Shown: positions 1 through 5,866, numbered from the stretch's first letter. The stretch: 5,866 nt of DNA from Caldifarciminota bacterium (GCA_011042705.1 DRBW01000071.1:1-5866), one strand, 5' to 3'. Notes: generated by a model from the letters alone, not told the origin. Made by a program: numbers and translations.

Positions 1-348
1 CCCACGGCCTATCTCCTTATCGATTCAGGGCACATGACATCGGTCGAATTCGTGTCCAACACGAAGCCCATTCCCAGAGACAAAGAAGATCTGTTTTCCG
101 CCCACGTGCTCGCTTCCTATTATCTGGGATTTAAGCTCATTTACCTTGAGGCGGGTTCGGGGGCACCCCGGAGCGTTCCGCTCGATTTTATAAAAAAGGC
201 GAGAGAACTGGTCGATCTCCCTCTGCTCGTGGGAGGAGGCCTGAGGGGCAGAGAAGATGTGGAAGAGGTTCTTTCTGCTGGAGCGGATTTTGCGGTGATC
301 GGCGACGCCGTTGAGAAGTCTTTCCCGCTACTGGAAAGCTTCTCATGA
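1..348 (+). CDS. Geranylgeranylglyceryl phosphate synthase (GGGPS/PcrB family), C-terminal part
   Basis: The reading frame is open from the first base to a TGA at 346-348 and gives 115 residues, about half of a family protein of roughly 230-250 residues; the N-terminus lies outside the window. Visible family motifs are a KPIPRDK segment (visible residues 22-28), YLEAGSGA (48-55), the phosphate-binding GGGLR (78-82) and a second phosphate-loop segment ending IGDAVE (about 100-105), all typical of this TIM-barrel family. The family joins a polyprenyl diphosphate to sn-glycerol-1-phosphate, making the first ether bond of archaeal-type lipids. The YLEAGSGA form (rather than the YxEYSG of Bacillus PcrB) points to group II, where geranylgeranyl diphosphate is the usual donor; prenyl chain length cannot be read from this fragment. 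The enzyme is cytoplasmic or membrane-associated. It lies 60 bases upstream of rho on the same strand. The family call is firm; the exact substrate is inferred. Confidence 0.9.
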   Translation, partial: PTAYLLIDSGHMTSVEFVSNTKPIPRDKEDLFSAHVLASYYLGFKLIYLEAGSGAPRSVPLDFIKKARELVDLPLLVGGGLRGREDVEEVLSAGADFAVIGDAVEKSFPLLESFS

Positions 349-404
349 AGAACAGCCCATGTGAGCGTCTGGATGCTCTGAAACATACAGGCCAGGAGGT
401 TTGA
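345..404 (+). CDS. Possible 19-residue leader peptide upstream of rho
   Basis: An ATG at 345 overlaps the stop of the upstream gene as ATGA and opens a 19-codon frame (MKNSPCERLDALKHTGQEV) ending at TGA 402-404. Its last three codons lie inside the rho ribosome binding site and its stop is 4 bases before the rho ATG, so a ribosome finishing here would be placed to reinitiate on rho. A weak purine-rich GGAAAG at 332-337 could act as its RBS. E. coli rho is preceded by a short leader ORF, rhoL, but no sequence similarity is claimed. An open stretch this short can arise by chance, and only its position recommends it. Confidence 0.25.
   Translation: MKNSPCERLDALKHTGQEV
394..400 (+). promoter_or_regulatory. 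Ribosome binding site of rho
   Basis: AGGAGGT lies 8 bases upstream of the ATG at 409, a consensus Shine-Dalgarno sequence at good spacing. It fixes the rho start and shows that this organism uses canonical SD initiation for at least some genes. Confidence 0.85.
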
Positions 405-408
405 GAGA

Positions 409-1671
409 ATGGAACTTAAAGAGCTCAAGAAAAAGAAAATAACGGAGCTCTATGAGATAGCAAAAGAGCTGGAAATACCCAACTATTCCAGTTACAAGAA
501 AAACGACCTGATATTGAAGATCATCGAGTATGAGGCGAAGAAACACGGTCAGACTTACAGGGAAGGTGTCCTGGAAATACTACCAGATGGCTTCGGGTTT
601 CTCAGACTCCCCGAGCACAACTATTATCCTTCCTCCGATGACATCTACGTATCCCCATCGCAGATAAAGAGGTTTGGGCTCAGAACGGGCGATGTTATAG
701 GTGGGATTGTTCGTCCCCCCAAGGATAACGAGAGGTTCCCTGCGCTGGTTAAACTCGAGCTTGTCAACGGGCAGCCGCCCGAGAAAATCAAGGTCAGGCC
801 CCAGTTCGAGAAATTAACGCCCTTTTATCCCACCGAGAGGATACACCTCGAGGTCCCCGACGCTGAAGACCTTTCCATGAGGATAGTGGACCTTTTCGTC
901 CCCATAGGTAAAGGACAGAGGGGACTGATAGTTTCTCCGCCCCGGGCGGGAAAGACCGTTCTGTTACAGCAGATAGCCAATTCTATAACCAGGAACCACC
1001 CCGAGATACAGCTCATCATCCTTCTCATAGATGAGCGACCCGAGGAGGTCACCGATTTCAAGCGCAGGGTGCAGGCAGAAGTGATCTCGTCTACTTTCGA
1101 TCAGCCCGCAGAGAAGCATACCCATGTGGCGGAGATAGTGCTCGAGAAGGCCAAGAGGCAGGTTGAGCTTGGCAGGGATGTCGTTATCCTCCTCGACTCC
1201 CTCACAAGGCTGGCCAGGGCCTATAACGTCGTCACTCCTCATTCCGGAAGGACCCTCACCGGAGGTATAGATTCTACGGCCCTCATAAAGCCAAAGAAGT
1301 TCTTCGGGTCAGCGAGAAATATCGAAGAGGGAGGCTCTCTCACCATAATAGCCACTGCCCTCATTGAGACGGGCTCCAGGATGGACGAGGTTATCTTTGA
1401 AGAGTTCAAGGGAACGGGAAACATGGAGCTCGTTCTCGACAGGAAGCTCGCCGACAGGAGGATATTCCCTGCTATCGACCTCAACAGATCCGGGACGAGG
1501 AGGGAGGAGCTTCTTCTCTCCAAGGAAGAGCTAAACAAGGTGTGGATCCTAAGGAAGGTCCTGTCGGAGATGAATCCCGTAGAGGCAATGGAATTCCTGC
1601 AGGATAAGATGAAGCTAACGCCAAACAACGCTGAATTTCTGAGAAGCCTCACGCAGTTCAGTTACGTGTGA
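409..1671 (+). CDS. rho: Transcription termination factor Rho
   Basis: The 420-residue protein matches the usual Rho length (E. coli 419). Rho is a hexameric RNA-dependent ATPase/helicase that loads on nascent RNA and releases RNA polymerase. Domains in order are a lysine-rich Rho_N helical module (about 1-45), a cold-shock-like RNA-binding domain (about 50-118, with ILPDGFGFLR and DDIYVSPSQIKRFGLRTGD), and the RecA-like ATPase core. The Walker A motif SPPRAGKT carries Lys182. The Walker B strand VVILLDSLTRLARAYN carries Asp263. SGRTLTGGID follows, and Arg364 in SGTRREELL sits where the arginine finger is found. All key residues are present and there is no insertion or lineage-specific N-terminal extension. 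The start is supported by an AGGAGGT RBS 8 bases upstream. The stop overlaps the start of the next gene by four bases (GTGA). In E. coli rho is autoregulated by attenuation in its leader; whether that applies to the short leader here is unknown. Confidence 0.98.
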   Translation: MELKELKKKKITELYEIAKELEIPNYSSYKKNDLILKIIEYEAKKHGQTYREGVLEILPDGFGFLRLPEHNYYPSSDDIYVSPSQIKRFGLRTGDVIGGIVRPPKDNERFPALVKLELVNGQPPEKIKVRPQFEKLTPFYPTERIHLEVPDAEDLSMRIVDLFVPIGKGQRGLIVSPPRAGKTVLLQQIANSITRNHPEIQLIILLIDERPEEVTDFKRRVQAEVISSTFDQPAEKHTHVAEIVLEKAKRQVELGRDVVILLDSLTRLARAYNVVTPHSGRTLTGGIDSTALIKPKKFFGSARNIEEGGSLTIIATALIETGSRMDEVIFEEFKGTGNMELVLDRKLADRRIFPAIDLNRSGTRREELLLSKEELNKVWILRKVLSEMNPVEAMEFLQDKMKLTPNNAEFLRSLTQFSYV

Positions 1672-3425
1672 TAATACTGGCCTTTTTTCTAAGTTTTTAC
1701 CCCCTTAAATTCGAGGCTCCCGTCACATCTACCTTTATGGAGGCACGGTCCCTTCATTTCCACACGGGGATCGATTTTTCCACGGGAGGGAGATGCGGCG
1801 TTCCAGTTTATTCCCCCGTAAACGGTTACGTCGTCAGGATCAAGGTGTCCTATATCGGGATGGGGAAGGCCATCTACATCCGGGATTCGACACAGAAGGT
1901 TTATGTATTTGCCCATTTATCGGGATTTTCAGGCCCTCTTGATTCGATCGTCAGGGAGCGTCAGCTCAGAACGACGGAATACACGCAGGATCTCTGGTTC
2001 GAACCCGGGATGATATCCGTTAAAAAGGGCGAACTTATCGGCTACAGCGGGAAAAGCGGCTACGGCCCCCCTCACCTTCACTTCGAGGTGAGGAGGGGAT
2101 TTGAGATTGCCCTGAATCCCCTTCCCTTTCTCGGAATAAGGGATACGATTCCTCCCGAAATAAAATTTATAGACGTGGTGCCTCTCACGTCGGAGAGCTA
2201 CATAGACGGGCTGCCTGTTCCCAGGAAGGTCTATCTCGAGGATTCCACGGATACCTTATTTATAGAAGGTGACTTCGGGATCGAGGCCTCAGCCGTGGAT
2301 TATGTCAACAACAGGTCCTACGAGACAGTTCCGTATTCCTTCAAGCTTCTCATCGACGGCGATACACTCTTTTCCCTTCGTTTTGACAGCCTCGATTTCA
2401 GGGAGTTCGGACTCTCGAGGTCTCTGTACAGGCTCGAGGGACGACATTACAGCGGGGCACTGATTCGACTTTATCCCCCTGACCTGCGGGGGGTGGATTC
2501 CCACCCGAACTGGCCCGGAGCCGCCTATGAGAACGGCGATCACTTAATCGAGGTCGTTGTCTCCGATCTCGCTGGGAACGAGAGGAAATTCTCAATTCCC
2601 TACAGGATCGGCGCTGCGAAATGGAAAGTTGATGATTTTCGCTGGGATTTTGAGGAAAAGGGTTTCGCCGTGAAGATGACGGACTCCGGCTGTCTGCTGG
2701 GCCTTTCTCCGGAGAAATCGGTGACTTTTAACGGGCAGCCCTTAGAGCCGCTGGGAGAGTCCAGCGAGTACAGGCTCTTTTTCTTAAGCGAACAGGGGAA
2801 AGCGATCATCGGCGATGGAATGGACAGGGAATTTCTGCTTGCCGAGGTCACACCCGATTCTTTCTTTTTGCCCTTCGGCGACTTTTATCTGAGAGCTCGC
2901 AGAGGCGTGGCTTTGTATCCTTTTTTCGTCTTTGTCATGGAAGAGGGGGATCCTCCGAGGATTGCTGGTGACCTCGAGGTTGCCACGGGGAGGCTGATCC
3001 TCCTTCCCGAGAGGCCTCCGCTTCGGGGAAAGTTCGAAATAGGCCTGAGGAAAATCGGAGGCAAGGACCTCTGTCTCTTCAGGATTAACGGCGACAGAGC
3101 CGAATTCAGGGGAAGCTCATCGAAGGGCTATACCGAGGATTTCGGTGTCTTCGCCTTCGCGAGGGATACGATACCTCCAGAGCTCATCAGGCTCATTGGC
3201 ACGAGAAGGGGGCTCTACGGCGTGATAGAAGATCGGGGGGCGGGAGTCGACCCCTTTTCCCTCGATGTGACCTGTGATGGACAATGGATACCCGCCGATT
3301 ACGATCCTGAGACAGGGGAGCTCAGTTACAGGGGGCTTGAGTCCGGGGGACACAGGATCGAGATCCGCGTCAGCGACAGGGCAGGTAACGAGACGGGGTT
3401 TTCAAAGTATATTGTTGTAAAGTAA
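1668..3425 (+). CDS. Secreted M23 (LytM-type) metallopeptidase with beta-rich C-terminal modules
   Basis: The 585-residue protein begins with a hydrophobic stretch (about 2-13) followed at once by a peptidase M23 domain (about 18-155). The LytM active-site set is complete: His32 and Asp36 in HTGIDFS and His138 in PPHLHFEV as zinc ligands, with His83 (FAHLSGF) and His136 as catalytic histidines. Such enzymes cut peptide cross-links in peptidoglycan outside the cytoplasmic membrane. Residues 156-585 are beta-rich. Two segments open with RDTIPPE (158-164 and 499-505) and close with SD(L/R)AGN (299-304 and 569-574), as in bacterial Ig-like modules; 305-498 is unassigned. The GTG start overlaps the rho stop as GTGA and has no RBS of its own, so translation is probably coupled to rho. 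The only upstream in-frame codon of any start type is an ATT at 1635, just after a stop. The signal segment is odd: no basic residue precedes the hydrophobic core and there is no clear signal peptidase site, so export is inferred. An Asp/Ser-rich exact substrate cannot be read from the sequence. Confidence 0.9.
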   Translation: MIILAFFLSFYPLKFEAPVTSTFMEARSLHFHTGIDFSTGGRCGVPVYSPVNGYVVRIKVSYIGMGKAIYIRDSTQKVYVFAHLSGFSGPLDSIVRERQLRTTEYTQDLWFEPGMISVKKGELIGYSGKSGYGPPHLHFEVRRGFEIALNPLPFLGIRDTIPPEIKFIDVVPLTSESYIDGLPVPRKVYLEDSTDTLFIEGDFGIEASAVDYVNNRSYETVPYSFKLLIDGDTLFSLRFDSLDFREFGLSRSLYRLEGRHYSGALIRLYPPDLRGVDSHPNWPGAAYENGDHLIEVVVSDLAGNERKFSIPYRIGAAKWKVDDFRWDFEEKGFAVKMTDSGCLLGLSPEKSVTFNGQPLEPLGESSEYRLFFLSEQGKAIIGDGMDREFLLAEVTPDSFFLPFGDFYLRARRGVALYPFFVFVMEEGDPPRIAGDLEVATGRLILLPERPPLRGKFEIGLRKIGGKDLCLFRINGDRAEFRGSSSKGYTEDFGVFAFARDTIPPELIRLIGTRRGLYGVIEDRGAGVDPFSLDVTCDGQWIPADYDPETGELSYRGLESGGHRIEIRVSDRAGNETGFSKYIVVK

Positions 3426-3444
3426 GCCCGCTCTGGTTTATATT
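3415..3444 (+). promoter_or_regulatory. Candidate sigma70-type promoter for a leaderless ksgA mRNA
   Basis: TTGTAA (3415-3420) and TATATT (3439-3444) are separated by 18 bases and resemble -35 and -10 elements. Transcription would start about 7 bases after the -10, near 3451-3452, which is the ksgA ATG itself. The 26 bases between the upstream stop and that ATG contain no Shine-Dalgarno-like run, which fits leaderless initiation. The -35 falls inside the end of the upstream gene. AT-rich matches of this quality can occur by chance. Confidence 0.4.
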
Positions 3445-3451
3445 CTCATTT

Positions 3452-4261
3452 ATGAGGAGAAAACTCGGCCAGGTATTTCTCGTAGACAAAAACATCCTGA
3501 GAAAAATAGTGGACTCTGCTCAAATCGTCGAGGACGAGTGGGTCCTCGAGGTGGGAGCGGGGAAGGGTGACCTCACGGGACTTCTCCTCGAGAGGGGGGC
3601 AAGAGTCGTCACTTTCGAGCTCGACCCGAAGTTGATCGGTGTGGTGGAAAGGGAGTTCGCCCTCCTTAAGGGCGACAGGTTTTTCCTCTACACCATGGAT
3701 TTTTTGAAGGCGGACCTCGGGGAGATCAGGAGGGAACTGGGTGCCGAGAAATTCAAGTTCGTTTCGAATATCCCCTATTACATAACTTCGCCCATTTTGG
3801 TTAAGCTCGTGGAGAACCGTGAACATTTCAGCGACGTATACATAACGCTTCAGAAAGAAGTGGCCGAGAGATTGTCCGCCAGGAGCGCCACCTTCCAGTA
3901 CGGATCTCTGACCCTTTTCATATCCTATTATTTTGTCGTTCACAGGCTTTTCGACATCTCGCGGACCTGTTTCCGCCCCGTTCCGAAGGTTAATTCCTCT
4001 TTCATCAGGCTGGAGCCGAGGGAGGAACCACCAGTGGCCGTGAGGAATGAGAGATTGCTCTTCGACATAATCAGGGCTTCTTTTGGCGGGCGGAGGAAAA
4101 AACTGAGAAACGCCCTGAGGTCCATTGCCAGCAAGGAGACCATAGCTGAGCTCGAGGCCCGTTCTGACATCTCGCTGGAACGCAGGGGGGAGACCCTCGA
4201 CCTCCACGAATTTGCCCGTCTTGCTGACGAGCTCGACCGTCTTTTAAAGGAGAGGAGTTGA
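3452..4261 (+). CDS. rsmA: 16S rRNA (adenine-N6,N6)-dimethyltransferase KsgA/RsmA
   Basis: This 269-residue cytoplasmic enzyme uses S-adenosylmethionine to dimethylate the two adjacent adenines in the loop of helix 45 near the 3' end of 16S rRNA, a late step and checkpoint of 30S assembly. The length is normal for the family. Visible motifs are KLGQVFLVDKNIL at the N-terminus, the SAM-binding loop EVGAGKGDLT (residues 33-42), acidic Glu56 in FELDPKLI for the ribose, the catalytic NIPYYITSP (Asn106 to Pro114), LQKEVAERL, and FRPVPKVNSSFIRLEP followed by RRKKLRNALRSI in the C-terminal rRNA-binding helical domain. The third residue of the usual GQ(H/N)FL motif is Val here, a small departure. The ATG at 3452 lies just before the first conserved motif, as expected. 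No RBS is visible; see the candidate promoter immediately upstream. The gene follows the M23 gene by 26 bases and its stop is followed by a 193-base gap. Confidence 0.96.
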   Translation: MRRKLGQVFLVDKNILRKIVDSAQIVEDEWVLEVGAGKGDLTGLLLERGARVVTFELDPKLIGVVEREFALLKGDRFFLYTMDFLKADLGEIRRELGAEKFKFVSNIPYYITSPILVKLVENREHFSDVYITLQKEVAERLSARSATFQYGSLTLFISYYFVVHRLFDISRTCFRPVPKVNSSFIRLEPREEPPVAVRNERLLFDIIRASFGGRRKKLRNALRSIASKETIAELEARSDISLERRGETLDLHEFARLADELDRLLKERS

Positions 4262-4311
4262 TTTCGCTGAGAGCAGTACCCCTGGAAAACTTGCCGCTGG
4301 GATTTTCAAGA

Positions 4312-4341
4312 TTGTTTATGCTTTTCTGTTGGTGTTTAAAT
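4312..4341 (+). promoter_or_regulatory. Weak promoter candidate for the propeller gene
   Basis: TTGTTT (4312-4317) and TTAAAT (4336-4341) are spaced by 18 bases, and TGT directly before the -10 gives an extended -10 form. This would leave a leader of roughly 105 bases before the ATG at 4455. Each hexamer has mismatches, and lineages related to Bacteroidetes may use a different promoter consensus, so this is only a candidate. Confidence 0.2.
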
Positions 4342-4439
4342 TCTACACACCTGCTTGAAGTTTGACCGGTGCTTCCTGGCGGAAATGCATGTAAAATCAG
4401 CAAGATTGAAAGTGGCGATTAATTTGCAATGTTTGCCCG

Positions 4440-4451
4440 AAAGGAGGTGAT
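4440..4451 (+). promoter_or_regulatory. Extended Shine-Dalgarno sequence of the propeller gene
   Basis: AAAGGAGGTGAT pairs over 12 consecutive bases with the canonical 3' end of bacterial 16S rRNA, with 7 bases between GGAGG and the ATG at 4455. It fixes the start and predicts strong initiation. It contrasts with ksgA just upstream, which lacks any SD. Confidence 0.85.
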
Positions 4452-4454
4452 AGA

Positions 4455-5866
4455 ATGAGGGGCTTCTGGGTTGCCGTCGCTGTAATGGCCGGATCCGGGC
4501 TCGTCAGCGCCCAGGTTATCTTTGAGAGCAGATATTATACCGGTCCCGAGGTGGAGGAATATGCCTCATCCGTGGTTCCTCTCGAGGACGGGTTTATGGT
4601 TTCAGGGACGATAAACGATTCCACCGGGAACGGATATCTTCTTCTCCTCAGATTGACGGAAAACGGCGATGTCCTCTGGGGCAGGTCCTATTCCTATCTT
4701 GGTCCTATTAATGTGACTTCTTCTGCCCTTGTTTCTGACGTTTTCGTCGTCTCGGGTGTGATGTTTCCACCTGCATTCACTCAGGGATTTCTTTCCGCCT
4801 TCGACCTGAATGGAGAAAACCTCTGGAACCTCATCTTTCCCGATATCGTTTCCAGCATTAATTCTATCGTTCCATCCGATAGCTCGGTGATTTTCACCGG
4901 CTATTGGTATCTCGACGCAACTATTGTATACCAGGTGCTCGGGGAGGTGGATTTAACCGGTACTCTGACATGGGGTTATTGTTATTCCGCTCCTTTGGGT
5001 CCGTGGGGCCTGGACGTCGATGTAGCTCGAGATGGATCGATCCTTGTTGCTGGATATCTTGGTACCCTCGGTGTTTCATTTCCCACTTATCTGGCGAAGT
5101 TCGGCCCCGATGGTGTGCCGCTGTGGGCCGTGAAGATGTCCGAAAACGCGTATATGCCTTCTGTTTACTGCAGTTTGCTACCCGATGGCTCTACGGTTAT
5201 GGTTTGGCCTACATGGGATGGCAATTTGACTAAAATAGCGAAGTTCAACGGAGACGGAAACCTCGTTGCTACCAGAGCTTTTGCCGACCCTATGGGAGGT
5301 GTTCTTTATCCTGAGGACCTCATCGTCGGCGACGATGGGTACCCCCTGATCGTTTTTACAAGACCTACTTATGAAGACGGTTCTTTTATTGTCGATCTCA
5401 AGTTGAGGGATGACCTTGGGGTCCTGAAAGCCCATTACATAACGGGCCTCTATCCGCTGAACGCGCATATAAATTCGGGAGCCGCGACCGATTTCGGATA
5501 CGTGCTGGCGGGGGAATGCACTGCGGGCGCACCCTACCTGAAGGACGTGGCTGTCGTGACACTGGATCAGGAGGGTTCTTCCTGCCTCGATGAGGAAGTG
5601 ACAATGCTCGATTCGGTTTGCGAGGTGGGATCCGAATCCATTGACTTAGGGGTGGCTTTTCCTCTGGAGCTTCTGTCATTTAGCTGTCAGGAAATGGGCG
5701 ATCTGCAGTTCGATGTAGCGAATATATGTTCCATGACCCCCGTTGCTGAGGCGGGGAAACCTATCAACACGGCGGTCGGTTTCAGGGCGGTCGGAGGTGC
5801 AGGCTATCTCGTCATCGAAGCAGACCATCCCACCCGTATATCGGTCTACTCTGTGGACGGGAGAAG
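4455..5866 (+). CDS. Secreted seven-repeat beta-propeller-like protein with T9SS-like C-terminal domain (3' end missing)
   Basis: The frame is open from the ATG at 4455 to the window edge (470 codons, no stop), so the C-terminus is missing. Residues 1-19 form a Sec signal peptide with a basic Arg2, a hydrophobic core and VSA|Q as a signal peptidase I site. Residues from about 40 to 385 contain seven repeats of a pattern like (L/V)xxF/Lxx(N/D)GxxxW. The Trp is at 75, 124, 173 and 224, and the equivalent positions are 272, 326 and 378, giving a period of 48-54 residues, as in seven-bladed beta-propellers. Cysteines at 377, 389, 411 and 425 follow in a linker. The last visible part, AGYLVIEADHP then ISVYSVDGR (462-470), resembles the start of a T9SS type A sorting domain. 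The protein is probably exported to the periplasm and then carried across the outer membrane; its ligand or activity is unknown. Its codons end in T more often than those of ksgA or rho. The start is set by an excellent RBS. Fold and export route are inferred from pattern, not from a profile search. Confidence 0.85.
   Translation, partial: MRGFWVAVAVMAGSGLVSAQVIFESRYYTGPEVEEYASSVVPLEDGFMVSGTINDSTGNGYLLLLRLTENGDVLWGRSYSYLGPINVTSSALVSDVFVVSGVMFPPAFTQGFLSAFDLNGENLWNLIFPDIVSSINSIVPSDSSVIFTGYWYLDATIVYQVLGEVDLTGTLTWGYCYSAPLGPWGLDVDVARDGSILVAGYLGTLGVSFPTYLAKFGPDGVPLWAVKMSENAYMPSVYCSLLPDGSTVMVWPTWDGNLTKIAKFNGDGNLVATRAFADPMGGVLYPEDLIVGDDGYPLIVFTRPTYEDGSFIVDLKLRDDLGVLKAHYITGLYPLNAHINSGAATDFGYVLAGECTAGAPYLKDVAVVTLDQEGSSCLDEEVTMLDSVCEVGSESIDLGVAFPLELLSFSCQEMGDLQFDVANICSMTPVAEAGKPINTAVGFRAVGGAGYLVIEADHPTRISVYSVDGR

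Larger units (their letters stand above)
4262..4454 (+). other. Intergenic region between ksgA and the propeller gene
   Basis: These 193 bases are more AT-rich than the flanking genes and hold no supported gene. I see no GC-rich hairpin followed by a T-run, so no intrinsic terminator is called; termination after ksgA could be Rho-dependent. Promoter-like fragments are present: an extended -10 near 4333-4341, and TTGACC (4362-4367) with TAAAAT (4392-4397), though that pair is 24 bases apart, too wide for a normal sigma70 promoter. Short palindromes such as ACCGGT and ATGCAT occur without a larger pattern. Confidence 0.5.

Noticed and set aside
3446..4207. A long open frame (253 codons) on the minus strand across ksgA.
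   Set aside because: It lies entirely opposite the well-supported ksgA, has no recognisable domain or RBS, and is explained by the codon pattern of the + strand gene.
4284..4310. A possible hairpin after ksgA (GAAAA...TTTTC and CTTG...CAAG around 4285-4310).
   Set aside because: The stems are only 4-5 base pairs, AT-rich and lack a following T-run, so it does not qualify as an intrinsic terminator.
4258..4365. A 35-codon frame starting with TTG that overlaps the ksgA stop as TTGA, with AAAGGAG four bases upstream.
   Set aside because: The purine run is part of the ksgA C-terminal codons, the SD spacing is short, TTG is a rare start and the Leu-rich product has no recognisable features. It would need conservation to be believed.
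4071..4403. A minus-strand frame of 110 codons covering the end of ksgA and part of the intergenic gap.
   Set aside because: It is mostly antisense to ksgA, has low-complexity basic content and shows no supported start.
4904..5233. A 109-codon + strand frame inside the propeller gene.
   Set aside because: It is out of frame within a longer frame that has a signal peptide, repeats and a strong RBS; the product is rich in Arg, Cys and Trp without family resemblance.
1..5866. Searched by eye for CRISPR arrays, IS ends, tRNA-like cloverleafs, toxin-antitoxin pairs and defence genes.
   Set aside because: No direct repeat array, terminal inverted repeats, tRNA-like sequence or defence domain was recognised; apart from short spacers the window is filled by the genes listed.

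Overview
The window is bacterial. It carries Rho and KsgA/RsmA, strong Shine-Dalgarno sequences before two genes, and a signal-peptide protein ending in what looks like a type IX secretion (T9SS/Por) sorting domain. The partial first gene is a geranylgeranylglyceryl phosphate synthase-like protein with the YLEAGSGA signature of the group II branch. Group II enzymes occur in archaea and in bacteria of the Bacteroidetes/FCB radiation. With the T9SS-like tail and frequent AGG/AGA (Arg) and ATA (Ile) codons, this suggests an FCB-type or neighbouring candidate lineage (for example WOR-3/Stahlbacteria, Hydrothermae or Cloacimonadota-like), possibly thermophilic. That placement is inference. Every real gene lies on the + strand.

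Layout: (1) 1-348, C-terminal half of a GGGPS/PcrB-family prenyltransferase. (2) 409-1671, full-length Rho, preceded by a consensus RBS and by a possible 19-codon leader ORF (345-404) that overlaps the upstream stop and runs into the rho RBS. (3) 1668-3425, a secreted M23 (LytM-type) metallopeptidase with a long beta-rich C-terminal region; its GTG start overlaps the rho stop as GTGA. (4) 3452-4261, KsgA/RsmA 16S rRNA dimethyltransferase, with no visible RBS but a promoter-like -35/-10 pair placed so that transcription would begin at or next to the ATG. (5) 4262-4454, an intergenic gap with weak promoter candidates and no convincing terminator. (6) 4455 to the window end, a secreted protein with a near-perfect RBS, seven repeats of about 50 residues (a likely seven-bladed beta-propeller), a cysteine-containing linker and the start of a T9SS-like C-terminal domain, cut by the window edge.

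The first four genes are close-packed and co-directional (gaps of 60, -4 and 26 bases) and could share a transcript. They mix membrane lipid synthesis, transcription termination, cell-wall hydrolysis and ribosome maturation, so this reads as a housekeeping cluster and not as one pathway. The propeller gene is probably a separate unit. I see no CRISPR, mobile element, RNA gene or defence system. The most interesting points are the bacterial archaeal-type lipid enzyme, the possible rho leader peptide, the possibly leaderless ksgA mRNA, and the regular seven-repeat surface protein.
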